This document shows, piece by piece, positions 26,257 to 35,080 of a DNA stretch of 64,000 nt. Every line of letters begins with the position of its first letter. Position 1 is the stretch's first letter. The stretch is taken from contig NZ_JBFRBB010000001.1 of assembly GCF_040932035.1 (NCBI RefSeq), positions 682,001-746,000 on the forward strand, read 5' to 3'. Under the pieces are notes generated by a model. That model was given only the letters and a program-made list of their open reading frames with translations, had not been told where the DNA came from and made no database searches. Position numbers and translations under genes: made by a program. The stretch comes from Hoeflea_A sp040932035. Its GTDB lineage: Bacteria; Pseudomonadota; Alphaproteobacteria; Rhizobiales; Rhizobiaceae.

Positions 26257-27177
26257 ATGGAATTCAAGCGCCGCCGAATTGCCTGTGTCGGCGAAGCGAT
26301 GGTGGAGCTTTCGCTTGACGGCGAGGGCGCGAATGCGCAAGTCGGATTTGCCGGCGATACCCTTAATACTGCCATTTATATGACCCGTGAAATCCCGGGT
26401 GCACAGGACGTGTCTTTTGTATCCAGCCTGGGTGTGGACGCCTTTTCAGACCGCATGATCGCCTTTATCGAAGGCGAGGGGGTTGCTGCAGCGGTAACGC
26501 GAAACGAACAGCGACTGCCTGGCCTGTACGCGATCAACACGGACGAACATGGCGAACGCTCATTTTCCTACTGGCGAGAGAATTCCGCGGCCCGCACGAT
26601 GTTCCAGTCTAGCGGTAGACCCGACTTTTCGGCGCTGGAGGATTTTGATGTCGTCTACATGTCCGCAATCACGCTGGCGATTCTGCCGCCCGAAATCCGC
26701 GAAGCGCTGTTTGATTGGATCGCCGCATTTCGCGGGCAGGGCGGGCTGTTCGCATTCGATTCCAACTACCGGCCCCGCCTGTGGGAAAGCGTGGACGCCG
26801 CCCGTGATGCCGTATCGCGGGCCTGGCGGCTTTGTGATATCGGTCTTCCGTCGGTTGACGACGAAATGGCCTTGTTCGGCGACGTCGATGCGGATACCGC
26901 GATAAAGCGGCTCGAAGGATACGGTATCGGCATCGGCGCCTTGAAACGCGGGGCGGAAGGCCCGGTGCCGATCAATGCGCAAGCCGATCCGGGCATTCAA
27001 TATGCCCGGGCTCAAAAGGTCGTTGATACAACCTCCGCCGGTGACAGCTTCAACGGCGCTTTTTTGTCTGCCTATCTATCCGGCAAATCGATGAGCGAAG
27101 CCATGTTGGCAGGTCACAATCGCGCCGCAAAAGTGATCGGCGTCCGCGGCGCGATTATTCCAAGAGACGCGGTCTAG
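26257..27177 (+). CDS. kdgK: PfkB-family sugar kinase, probable 2-keto-3-deoxygluconate kinase
   Basis: A 306-residue ribokinase-fold enzyme. RRIACVGEAMVELSLDGEGA, VGFAGDTLNTAIYMTRE and the C-terminal signature DTTSAGDSFNGAFLSAYLSG (catalytic Asp in GDSF) match KdgK. It phosphorylates 2-keto-3-deoxygluconate to KDPG for the Entner-Doudoroff pathway, linking uronate or acid-sugar breakdown to central metabolism. AGGA precedes the ATG. It converges on a GST gene; both stops share the CTAG at 27174-27177. The absence of neighbouring uronate genes leaves the source of KDG open. Confidence 0.85.
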   Translation: MEFKRRRIACVGEAMVELSLDGEGANAQVGFAGDTLNTAIYMTREIPGAQDVSFVSSLGVDAFSDRMIAFIEGEGVAAAVTRNEQRLPGLYAINTDEHGERSFSYWRENSAARTMFQSSGRPDFSALEDFDVVYMSAITLAILPPEIREALFDWIAAFRGQGGLFAFDSNYRPRLWESVDAARDAVSRAWRLCDIGLPSVDDEMALFGDVDADTAIKRLEGYGIGIGALKRGAEGPVPINAQADPGIQYARAQKVVDTTSAGDSFNGAFLSAYLSGKSMSEAMLAGHNRAAKVIGVRGAIIPRDAV

Positions 27178-27806
27178 CCGGGCGGTATCTCGCCTACTTT
27201 TTTTGGCACATGGTACCCGCGCTGAACCGCTTCGCGCGCCGCCAGCCGCTGATACCAGGCCCGCACGTTGGGGTATTGCGTCAGATCGATCTGTTGCCAT
27301 TCATAGCGCGAGACCCACGGCCAGCAGGCCATGTCGGCGATGGTGTATTCATCGACAATGTAGTCACGGCCTTCGAGCCGCTTATCCAAAACGCCGTAGA
27401 GGCGGTTGGCTTCCGCTGAAAACCGCTCTTCCGCATATTCCGCCTTGCCCGGATTGAAATGGACGAAATGGTGAACCTGACCCGCCATCGGGCCGAGACC
27501 ACCCATCTGCCACATGAGCCATTCGAGCACGCGGATCTTTGCAATCGGATCGGCGGGGATGAATTTCCCGTATTTTTCGGCGAGGTAAATCATGATGGCG
27601 CCCGATTCCATCAGCTTCAGCCCGTTGTCCTGATCGACGATTGCGGGGATCTTGTTGTTGGGGCTGATTTCGAGGAATTCCGGTGTTTTCTGCTCGCCCT
27701 GGCCGATATTAATCGGGTGTACGTTATATTCGACACCCAACTCCTCAAGCAGGATCGAGACCTTGCGTCCGTTGGGTGTTGTCCATGTATATAAATCAAT
27801 CATCAA
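27174..27806 (-). CDS. Glutathione S-transferase, Nu/Ure2-like class (YfcG/YghU relatives)
   Basis: A 210-residue cytosolic GST. The thioredoxin-like N-terminal half (IDLYTWTTPNGRKVSILLEE, NNKIPAIVD, MESGAIMIYLAEKYG) has TPNGRK, the Thr-Pro-Asn glutathione site of Nu-class enzymes that often act as disulfide reductases. The C-terminal helical half (LYGVLDKRLEGRDYIVDEYT, IADMACWPWVSRYEWQQI) is complete. It is the last gene of the leftward TctCBA operon, 22 bp after the NIPSNAP gene. Confidence 0.9.
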   Translation of the reverse strand: MMIDLYTWTTPNGRKVSILLEELGVEYNVHPINIGQGEQKTPEFLEISPNNKIPAIVDQDNGLKLMESGAIMIYLAEKYGKFIPADPIAKIRVLEWLMWQMGGLGPMAGQVHHFVHFNPGKAEYAEERFSAEANRLYGVLDKRLEGRDYIVDEYTIADMACWPWVSRYEWQQIDLTQYPNVRAWYQRLAAREAVQRGYHVPKKVGEIPPG

Positions 27807-27828
27807 AGCTATCCGTTGTTGTGTCTAA

Positions 27829-28176
27829 TCAGTTCTGCGCCAAGTCGAGGGCCGGATCATCGTCTGCCCAGGGGCTGAATGGCGCTGGGATCAGGATCTT
27901 GTTTTCCTGGCTGACGACCAGCGGGCGGATTTTCTTCACATAGGCTTTCCAGCCATCGTCGGCTCCCAATCGCGCCCGCCGTTCGCTCCGTTCCGCCATA
28001 TCCCGGTAGGCCCACATATGCACGATCTGGTGCAAGGGGCCGATCTCGGTAGTAAAATAGCCGACCATGCGGCCAAGGATCGGCCGCTGTATGGCAAGGC
28101 CTTCCGCCTCATAGAGCCTCAGATATTCAGGCGCGGCACCGACTTGCAGTGAGTAGATCCGTTCCTCGACAATCAT
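27829..28176 (-). CDS. NIPSNAP family protein
   Basis: A 115-residue ferredoxin-like-fold protein. MIVEERIYSLQVGAAPEYLR and HQIVHMWAYRDMAERSERRA are typical of the NIPSNAP/dimeric alpha-beta barrel family. Biochemical function is unknown for the family, which often sits in catabolic operons for organic acids and aromatics. Here it lies between the ThDP enzyme and the GST, suggesting an accessory role in that pathway. Confidence 0.83.
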   Translation of the reverse strand: MIVEERIYSLQVGAAPEYLRLYEAEGLAIQRPILGRMVGYFTTEIGPLHQIVHMWAYRDMAERSERRARLGADDGWKAYVKKIRPLVVSQENKILIPAPFSPWADDDPALDLAQN

Positions 28177-28200
28177 TGTTTTCCTCGCACGGTACTGTTT

Positions 28201-29931
28201 CTAGCTGAGTTCGAGTTGCCTTGCTTCGCCCTGGGCGCGCGCCGCTGACAGTGTTTGTGTCGGTGTCAGGGCCTCCGGATCGACAACAAGCTCGATGAGG
28301 TAGCCGCCCTTTGCCGCCCGCGCACGCTTAAGGGCGGCGGGAAACTGGTCCGTTGCCACGACACGTTCGCCCGCAATGCCGAATGCCTGTGCATAGGTGA
28401 CGAAGTCCGGATTTGCCAGCTCCGTTGCCAGCGTGCGGCCCGGATGGTTGCGTTCCTGATGCATGCGGATCGTACCGTACATGCCGTTATTGACCACCAG
28501 GTAAATCACGTCGGTGCCATATTTTTTTGCCGTTGCCAGCTCCTGCGCCGTCATCAGGAAGCAACCGTCTCCGGAGATGCTGACCACTTCGCGTTCCGGC
28601 GCAATCAGTTTTGCGGCAATGGCCGCCGGAACCCCGTAGCCCATTGAGCCGCTGGTCGGTGCGAGCTGTGAGCGATAGGTGCGGTGCTGGTGAAACCGGT
28701 GAACCCAGACCGAGTAATTTCCGGCGCCGTTTGCGACAACCGTGTCCTTCGGCATGGTTTCGGTAACGTGCCGCATGACCTCGGACATATTGAGATCACC
28801 CGGAACATTTGTCGGCGCAAGAAAGGCTTTATAATCCCTGCGTTTCTCGTTCCGCCATGTGGACCATCGCTCCCTGCCGTTGCCGTCGGATATCGCATCG
28901 GTTGCGTTCCAGAAGGCAGACGGCGTCGCGGTCATCGAGATATCCGGTGCATAGACCTGGCCAAGCTCCTCGGGCCCGGGATGCACATGCACGAACTTCA
29001 TGCGTGGATTTGGAATGTCAATCAGCGAATAGCCCTGCGTCGTCATTTCACCGAAACGTGGACCCACGGCGATCAGAAGGTCGACCTCACTGCGGATCCG
29101 CCGCGTGAGATCCGGTGAGGGTGCTATGCCTATGGCGCCAACGTAATTGGGGTGTGCATTGTCGACATAATCCTGGCATCGAAACGACGCGGCGACCGGT
29201 ATTCCCACGCGCTCGGCAAAGGCGATCGCCGCGTCGGCGCAGGCCGGGCTCCACGATGGTCCACCCACCACCAGAAGCGGCCGTTCGGCCTTCGCTAACA
29301 GAACCTCCAAATCACGTATTGCTGCCCGCGTCGGCGCACTCTCGGTAACCGGCTTCGGGCGGATATCTTCAACCTGCGCCATGTCTGTCAGCATGTCCTC
29401 AGGCAGGGCAAGGACGACGGGTCCCGGCCGGCCCGAAAGCGCGACATTCCAGGCGCGCGACAGATATTCGGGAATACGGGAAGCATCGTTTATCTGCGCA
29501 ACCCATTTCGCCATTTCTCCGAACATGCGGCGATAGTCGATTTCCTGGAAGGCTTCGCGGTCCATCATGCCGCGGCCGACCTGTCCGACAAGGACGATCA
29601 TGGGCGAGGAATCCTGAAACGCTGTGTGAATGCCGTTGGATGCGTTGGTCGCGCCGGGACCGCGCGTTACCGCGCAGATGCCTGGTTTACCAGTCATCTT
29701 GGCATAGGCATCGGCCATGTTCGAGGCGCCGGCCTCATGCCGGCAGGTCACCACCCTGATGGCGTTGCGGTGCTCGTAAAGCCCATCGAGCAGACCGAGG
29801 AAACTCTCCCCCGGCACGCAGAACAGCGTGTCGGCGCCGAGAATAGCGAGCTGGTCCGCAAGGATACGGCCGCCATGGCGAAGTTCGCTCTTTTGCGCTG
29901 GCTGCTTGTCGGACATTGGCTTGTTCGTCAT
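28201..29931 (-). CDS. Thiamine-diphosphate-dependent enzyme (acetolactate synthase large-subunit-like)
   Basis: A 576-residue three-domain ThDP enzyme. The PYR domain has the catalytic Glu in CRHEAGASNMADAYAKMTG, and the PP domain has the cofactor motif SGDGCFLMTAQELATAKKYG ending in LVVNN. The middle domain is present. No acetolactate-synthase small subunit is nearby, and the setting (carboxylate transporter, SDR, NIPSNAP, GST) argues for a catabolic 2-oxo-acid decarboxylase or ligase rather than amino-acid synthesis. Substrate unknown. ATG 29916 is an alternative start. Its gene is 6 bp downstream of the SDR stop. Confidence 0.88.
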   Translation of the reverse strand: MTNKPMSDKQPAQKSELRHGGRILADQLAILGADTLFCVPGESFLGLLDGLYEHRNAIRVVTCRHEAGASNMADAYAKMTGKPGICAVTRGPGATNASNGIHTAFQDSSPMIVLVGQVGRGMMDREAFQEIDYRRMFGEMAKWVAQINDASRIPEYLSRAWNVALSGRPGPVVLALPEDMLTDMAQVEDIRPKPVTESAPTRAAIRDLEVLLAKAERPLLVVGGPSWSPACADAAIAFAERVGIPVAASFRCQDYVDNAHPNYVGAIGIAPSPDLTRRIRSEVDLLIAVGPRFGEMTTQGYSLIDIPNPRMKFVHVHPGPEELGQVYAPDISMTATPSAFWNATDAISDGNGRERWSTWRNEKRRDYKAFLAPTNVPGDLNMSEVMRHVTETMPKDTVVANGAGNYSVWVHRFHQHRTYRSQLAPTSGSMGYGVPAAIAAKLIAPEREVVSISGDGCFLMTAQELATAKKYGTDVIYLVVNNGMYGTIRMHQERNHPGRTLATELANPDFVTYAQAFGIAGERVVATDQFPAALKRARAAKGGYLIELVVDPEALTPTQTLSAARAQGEARQLELS

Positions 29932-29937
29932 CTCGCT

Positions 29938-30723
29938 CTAAATGCTGCGGATCATGCCGCCATCGACGCGGGTGATCTGCCCGGTCACGTAACCTGCCGC
30001 ATCGCTCAACAGGAACACCGCAACCTTTGCGAATTCCTCCGGCTGGCCGTAGCGTTTGATCGGCAACACCGCCTGTGCCTCGGTACGCACCGCTTCAACG
30101 GTCTTGCCTTCGCGTTCGGCGCGGGCGGCGTCGAGCCGGCCAAGACGGGCGGTATCGATCTTGCCGGGCAGGATCATGTTGACTGTGATGCCGTCGGCGG
30201 CGACTTCGGCGGAGAGCGACTTGCAAAAGCCTGCGACCGCGCCGCGGATTGTGTTCGAAACGGCAAGATTGGGAATGGGCTGGACAACGCCCGATGAACC
30301 GATTGCAACGATGCGGCCCCAGCCGCGCTCCTTCATGGCGCCGAGTGCCGCCTCGGTGATGCGCACGATGGAAAACAGCATCATCTGCGTTGAACTCTGC
30401 CACACTTCGGTTGATACGCCCGTCGACGGGGAGGGTGGCGGCCCGCCAGCATTGTTGACCAGCATGTCCGGTTTGAATTCTTCGCTGATCCTCGTGCACA
30501 GCGCTTCGACGGCGCCAGGATCGGTGAGATCCACAGCAACCGGTGTGGCGGTAATGCCGTGTTTTTCTGTTAGCGACGAGGCGATGTCCTGAAGAGCGTC
30601 GGCACTGCGCGCCGCTAGAACGACGTTGGCGCCTTCCTCGGCCAGCGTTTCGGCGATGGCGCGCCCTATCCCCTGAGATGCACCGAGCACGAGTGCGGTT
30701 TTGCCTGCGATACCAAGATCCAT
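29938..30723 (-). CDS. SDR family protein with a non-canonical active site
   Basis: A 261-residue Rossmann protein. The nucleotide motif LGASQGIGRAIAETLAEEG is good, NNAGGPPPSPS is present, and the C-terminus ends with the usual VTGQITRVDGG. The catalytic YxxxK is missing: the equivalent stretch is NLAVSNTIRGAVAGFCKSLS. This fits the BKR-like SDR subgroup that lacks a perfect tetrad. It may use other residues or be structural. ATG 30723 is the first start compatible with the fold. It lies between tctA and the ThDP enzyme gene in the same operon. Confidence 0.85.
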   Translation of the reverse strand: MDLGIAGKTALVLGASQGIGRAIAETLAEEGANVVLAARSADALQDIASSLTEKHGITATPVAVDLTDPGAVEALCTRISEEFKPDMLVNNAGGPPPSPSTGVSTEVWQSSTQMMLFSIVRITEAALGAMKERGWGRIVAIGSSGVVQPIPNLAVSNTIRGAVAGFCKSLSAEVAADGITVNMILPGKIDTARLGRLDAARAEREGKTVEAVRTEAQAVLPIKRYGQPEEFAKVAVFLLSDAAGYVTGQITRVDGGMIRSI

Positions 30724-30734
30724 GGAACTGTCCT

Positions 30735-32399
30735 TTACTGCTGAACTTCTTCTTGCTGCGGTTCGGTGCGATAGCGCCTTATCAGCATCACGACCCCGGC
30801 GATTGCCATGCCGATAGCCGCCACCGGCCGGATGATACCCGGCATCATGAAGACCGGAAGCGCCATGACGATCAGCAATACGGACGGGTAGTACTTCGTC
30901 CATGCCGCCTTGCCGAGATGTTTCTGATAGGCCGGAAAGACGATAGAGAAACACGCAAGCAGCAGGAAGAAAAGCGACCACGGCCGGGTGAGGAAAATCG
31001 CGATATCGTCTGAGCGGGCAAAGACCTGGCTGAGCCGCGCCTCGGCGATCTGGCCGAGAACAACGCCCAGCACCATCGGCACGATCGGAAAACCGAAGGC
31101 GCGCAGAATGAAACCGGCAACGCCGAAGATGAACAGCGTCCACATGTCGTAGCCGACATTGTTGAGCGCGAAGATGCCGAGGGCGCAATAAAAAAGGATC
31201 ACCGCCGTCAGCATGTACATCTTGACCTTGGTGACGAGCACAAAGCCGCGCAGTGTCACCGACTGCAGGGCCAGCATCATGAAGTTGGCGACAAAGAACG
31301 CCAGGAAGATCGAATAGGCGATCACCGGTTCATCCGAAATGAAAGACGGGCTCGGAATGACGTCGTGAATGAGCAGGGCGCCAAGCATGATCGCCGTCAT
31401 GATGTCGCCCGGCAGACCAAGCGCCATCATGACGATCAGGGCGCCCCCGGCCGTCGCGTTGTTGGCGGTTTCGGGCGCGATGATCCCGTCGACCGCACCT
31501 TTGCCGAAGTCTTTGCCGTCCTTCGATGTCTTCTTGGCCTGGTCGTAGGCGAGAATATTCGAGATTGTGCTGCCGGCGGCGGGAAGAACGCCGACAAAGA
31601 CCCCGATGACCGCAGAACGGATGACATTGCCCCAGCGCTTCAGCACTTCCTTGGCCGAGTGGATATAGTCGATATTGACCGCGTGGGCATCGTGTCCGCC
31701 AAGCGCCTTGTGTGCGGCTTCCGGGTCACGCACATCGTTAAGCAGACGGCTGAAGGCGAAGAGGCCGACAAGCACCGGCAGGAAGGCAAAGCCTTGCGTC
31801 GCGGAATCGATGCCGAAGGTGAAACGCGGCTGACCGAAGACAACGTCGCTGCCGACCGTCGCTACAAGCAGGCCAAAGAGCGCCGCCATCAGGCCCTTGA
31901 GCATCTGGTCGCCGGCAAGGCTGGCGGTCACCGTCAGCGCGAAAATGATCAGCGCGAAATAATCGACCGGCTGGAATTCGAGGCCGATCAGCGCCAGTTG
32001 CGGTGCGACGACCATCAAAATGAGGGACGCAATGACGCCGCCGAAGAACGACGACCACACGCCGATGCCAAGGGCAAGGCCGGGCTTGCCGCCGCGTGCC
32101 ATGGGATAGCCGTCAAAGGTCGTGGCAACGGAAGAGGGCGTTCCCGGAATGCCGGTCAGGATACCGGACATCAGACCGCCTGAAAGCCCGCCGACATAGA
32201 CCGCGATCATGGTCGCAAGGCCCTGCACGGCCGACATGGTGAAGGTGAACGGCAGGACAAGCACAACGGCCATTGCTATGGTGAAGCCCGGTATGGCGCC
32301 GGCAAGGAGACCGGCTAGCGTTCCGACCATCATCAGGATCATGGTCGAGACGGTAAATAGCTGCGGGGCCGCGGCTGCAAGGTTCTGAAAGAGATCCAT
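30735..32399 (-). CDS. tctA: Tripartite tricarboxylate transporter, large permease (TctA)
   Basis: A 554-residue inner-membrane protein with about 12 hydrophobic helices. Family landmarks are LAGLLAGAIPGFTIAMAVVL, LTGIPGTPSSVATTFDGYPM and GVLPAAGSTISNILAYDQAK. It catalyses ion-coupled uptake of a carboxylate delivered by TctC. The ATG overlaps the tctB stop (TGATG at 32397-32401), so start 32399 is firm. Confidence 0.95.
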   Translation of the reverse strand: MDLFQNLAAAAPQLFTVSTMILMMVGTLAGLLAGAIPGFTIAMAVVLVLPFTFTMSAVQGLATMIAVYVGGLSGGLMSGILTGIPGTPSSVATTFDGYPMARGGKPGLALGIGVWSSFFGGVIASLILMVVAPQLALIGLEFQPVDYFALIIFALTVTASLAGDQMLKGLMAALFGLLVATVGSDVVFGQPRFTFGIDSATQGFAFLPVLVGLFAFSRLLNDVRDPEAAHKALGGHDAHAVNIDYIHSAKEVLKRWGNVIRSAVIGVFVGVLPAAGSTISNILAYDQAKKTSKDGKDFGKGAVDGIIAPETANNATAGGALIVMMALGLPGDIMTAIMLGALLIHDVIPSPSFISDEPVIAYSIFLAFFVANFMMLALQSVTLRGFVLVTKVKMYMLTAVILFYCALGIFALNNVGYDMWTLFIFGVAGFILRAFGFPIVPMVLGVVLGQIAEARLSQVFARSDDIAIFLTRPWSLFFLLLACFSIVFPAYQKHLGKAAWTKYYPSVLLIVMALPVFMMPGIIRPVAAIGMAIAGVVMLIRRYRTEPQQEEVQQ

Positions 32400-32878
32400 C
32401 AGAACACCCTCAGGAGCGTGCCTTCGGGCAGAAATACGCCGAGAAGCTGGGTAAAGACCGCCCACATGCCGACAACGAAGATGGCAGTGATAACGGCATG
32501 CAATCCCAGTTTTCTAGGTGACCAGCCGCCAAGCACCGAGAGTGTCAGGAACACATAGGCAAGCCCGCCGATGAGCATGCCGAGCACCGGCATTGTCACC
32601 AGAAACAGAAAAAACAGTCCGAAGCAGAGGATCGGGTTTTTGTAGTAGACCAGCCATTCCCGAAGGCTCCTGCGTGGCTCTTTATCGGCGGACTGTCGCT
32701 GCGAAATGATGAGCAGCACGAAGGACAGTATCGCCAGGGGAATGAGGATGGTGCGCGGCCAAAGCGCCGACGACATCTGCCCGAACATGGGCGGGGGAAG
32801 CTGGAAGGTCGCCACGAACATCACGCCCGAAAGGACGAGAAAGAAGAGGGCGACAAAAAAATCCCGGTTGAGCGACAT
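32399..32878 (-). CDS. tctB: Tripartite tricarboxylate transporter, small permease (TctB)
   Basis: A 159-residue protein with four hydrophobic segments (FFVALFFLVLSGVMFVATF and later helices) of the TctB/DUF1468 family. It starts MSLNRDF and stops in the tctA start codon. It is small, poorly conserved and usually required together with TctA. Confidence 0.9.
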   Translation of the reverse strand: MSLNRDFFVALFFLVLSGVMFVATFQLPPPMFGQMSSALWPRTILIPLAILSFVLLIISQRQSADKEPRRSLREWLVYYKNPILCFGLFFLFLVTMPVLGMLIGGLAYVFLTLSVLGGWSPRKLGLHAVITAIFVVGMWAVFTQLLGVFLPEGTLLRVF

Positions 32879-32980
32879 GGTTTTATCCGGACCAGTAAAT
32901 CAAGGGTTGGTGTGCAGGATAGGATCCGGCATTCAGCATTGATAGTGCGGCCCTGTTTCGGGCCGCACCTGAAAACACGC

Positions 32981-33961
32981 CTACTGGAAGCGGCCGACCT
33001 TCAGAGCCTTGGCGGCGTCGAGGAACTCGGTTTCGGTTCCTTTCCACCATTCGGCATATTCTTCCGGCCCGAGATAAACGACGGCTGTGCCCTTGGCGGC
33101 CTGCTCGTCGACAAAGGCCGCGTCCTCGGTCGGTGCCTTGAAGACCCCGGCCCAGTAGTCGACGATCTCCTTCGGCGTTCCCTTCGGCAGAACGACGCCG
33201 CGCGTCAGTGAGTAGTTCATGTCGACGCCCTTTTCCTTCAGCGTCGGCACGTCCGGAATGAGCGGGCTGCGTTCATCGGCGGCGATTGCAAAAGCCTTCA
33301 GCTTGCCATCGCCGCGCTGCGTGCGGGCTGCGGCCATGTTGATGCCGCCAAGATCGATCGAGCCGTTCAAAAGGCCGGTGATGCGGCCAGCCGTGCCGCC
33401 CTGGAAGGGCACATAGGCAAAATCGGTGCCGGTCTTGGCGCCGAGCATGATCCACAGGAAGTGGCTGGTCGCGCCCATCGAGACGCCGGTCGGAATTTCA
33501 CCCGGTTTGTCCTTGGCTGCTGCCAGCATGCCCTCAAGATCGTTATAGGGAACATGACCGCCCGCGCCGATGATCTCCGGCGTGTCGGTGAGCATCGCCA
33601 CCGGCTCGAATCCGTCCCAACTGAAATCTGTCACACCGTTGATGTAGTTGACGACGAGATGCTGGTGGATCGCAAACAGCGTGCAACCGTCCGGCGCTGC
33701 CGCATGGGCTTCCTTTGCGCCCTTGCCGCCGCCCTGACCCGGAATGGTAACGACCTTGACCTTGACCGGCGCGTCGGACTGCTCGATTGCCTTTTCGAAT
33801 ATGCCGAAAATGACACTTGTACCGCCCCCGGCTCCCCAGGGTACGATCAGTTTGGCAGTTGTGCAGGGCAGGTCGACCGCCGAGGCGGATGTGGTGCCGA
33901 TTGCCAGCGCCAGGACAGACGCCGCTCCATAGGCCAGTGCACGCAGTTTGTTCAATTTCAT
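32981..33961 (-). CDS. tctC: Tripartite tricarboxylate transporter, periplasmic receptor (TctC/Bug family)
   Basis: A 326-residue exported binding protein with a signal peptide ending at ASA-VD. The family start AKLIVPWGAGGGTSVIFGIF and later PFQGGTAGRITGLLNGSIDLGGINM fit Bug-family receptors of carboxylates. LysR-side promoter DNA precedes it, making it the first gene of the seven-gene operon. The ligand (tricarboxylate, nicotinate, terephthalate or other acid) cannot be predicted. Confidence 0.93.
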   Translation of the reverse strand: MKLNKLRALAYGAASVLALAIGTTSASAVDLPCTTAKLIVPWGAGGGTSVIFGIFEKAIEQSDAPVKVKVVTIPGQGGGKGAKEAHAAAPDGCTLFAIHQHLVVNYINGVTDFSWDGFEPVAMLTDTPEIIGAGGHVPYNDLEGMLAAAKDKPGEIPTGVSMGATSHFLWIMLGAKTGTDFAYVPFQGGTAGRITGLLNGSIDLGGINMAAARTQRGDGKLKAFAIAADERSPLIPDVPTLKEKGVDMNYSLTRGVVLPKGTPKEIVDYWAGVFKAPTEDAAFVDEQAAKGTAVVYLGPEEYAEWWKGTETEFLDAAKALKVGRFQ

Positions 33962-34135
33962 GAGTTCCTCCCGAGTTAGCTTTCCGGTTGGCCGTGGTCG
34001 GATGCGGCTTCTGAAACTGTCCGCTTAGGCCGGGTCAGGCCCGCCAAGGTTTGCATATTGTCATGAATAATAAAATCCCGTATTTTAGACAATAGAGTGC
34101 GAACAGGAAACATTGTTGCGGAGAATGGACAATAG

Positions 34136-35080
34136 ATGGATGCTGATCTCCTGACCGATATGGCCGTGTTTGCGGCCGTCGTTGAACACAACGGATTTTC
34201 GGCTGCCGCGGAAACGCTGCATATGTCGAAGTCCAACATAAGCCGGCGTGTCGCCGTCCTTGAAGAGCGTCTGCAACTGAAACTGATGCACAGGACGACA
34301 CGCAAGATCGGACTTACCGAGAGCGGGCGTGTCTATTATGAACATTGCGCGCGCCTCGTCGCCGATGCGCGCGAGGCGGATGCTGCAATCCGCGCGATCC
34401 ACGCTCACCCGAGCGGTCTGTTGAATGTCAGCCTGCCGGAAACGCTGGGCCGCGCCTTCATACTGCCGCTGCTTCCCGAATTCCTCGAACTTTATCCGGA
34501 CGTCAAGCTCAATCTCACCTTCACCAACCGCAAGGTGGACCTCATTGAGGAGCGCTGTGACGTTGCCGTGCGCAAGGGTGAGATCGAGGACGATTCCGTC
34601 TGCGCCATCCCGCTGGGGGAATCGTCGCAGTATTTCTATGCGACACCCGGTTATCTGAAATCGTCCGGCGGATTGCGTGACCCGGCAGATCTGGAAAACC
34701 ACAGTTACCTCGCAAGCCGCCTGACAGTCGGCCCACTGGATCTTGCCGTTACAAGGGGCGAGGAGAACCTGACTGTCCGGCTCAATCCGCGTGTCGGCGT
34801 GCGCGACCACGAGGCCGTGCTGCATCTGACACTGTCAGGACTTGGCGTGGCGCTGCTGCCGGTCTGGATGGCCAGAAAGCATGTGCAGAAGGGAACGCTG
34901 GTTCCGGTGCTTGAAGATTGCCGCGGCCCGACAGTCGCTTTCAACGCGATCTTCCAGCCGCACCGGGGCATGGCGCCCAATCTGAGGGCCTTCATCGAGT
35001 TTTTAAAGGAGCGGTTCCGGATCAACCGCCCCTGGGAGTTCGAAGCGCCGCCCGAGGCGGAGCTTTCGCTGACAAGCTGA
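34136..35080 (+). CDS. LysR family transcriptional regulator of the TctCBA operon
   Basis: A 314-residue CrgA/AaeR-type LTTR. Its HTH is LLTDMAVFAAVVEHNGFSAA followed by LHMSKSNISRRVAVLEERL. The effector domain has LLNVSLPETLGRAFILPLLP. It diverges from tctC across 174 bp that contain TTGTC and GACAA half-sites around 34060-34097. It is therefore the likely activator of the operon. Its stop abuts that of the FAH-family gene: TGATCA at 35078-35083 provides both stops. Confidence 0.9.
   Translation: MDADLLTDMAVFAAVVEHNGFSAAAETLHMSKSNISRRVAVLEERLQLKLMHRTTRKIGLTESGRVYYEHCARLVADAREADAAIRAIHAHPSGLLNVSLPETLGRAFILPLLPEFLELYPDVKLNLTFTNRKVDLIEERCDVAVRKGEIEDDSVCAIPLGESSQYFYATPGYLKSSGGLRDPADLENHSYLASRLTVGPLDLAVTRGEENLTVRLNPRVGVRDHEAVLHLTLSGLGVALLPVWMARKHVQKGTLVPVLEDCRGPTVAFNAIFQPHRGMAPNLRAFIEFLKERFRINRPWEFEAPPEAELSLTS

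Noticed and set aside
28201..29931. Calling the ThDP enzyme acetolactate synthase (ilvB)
   Set aside because: No regulatory small subunit or ilvC is adjacent, and the operon is catabolic in character, so a biosynthetic gene symbol would overclaim.
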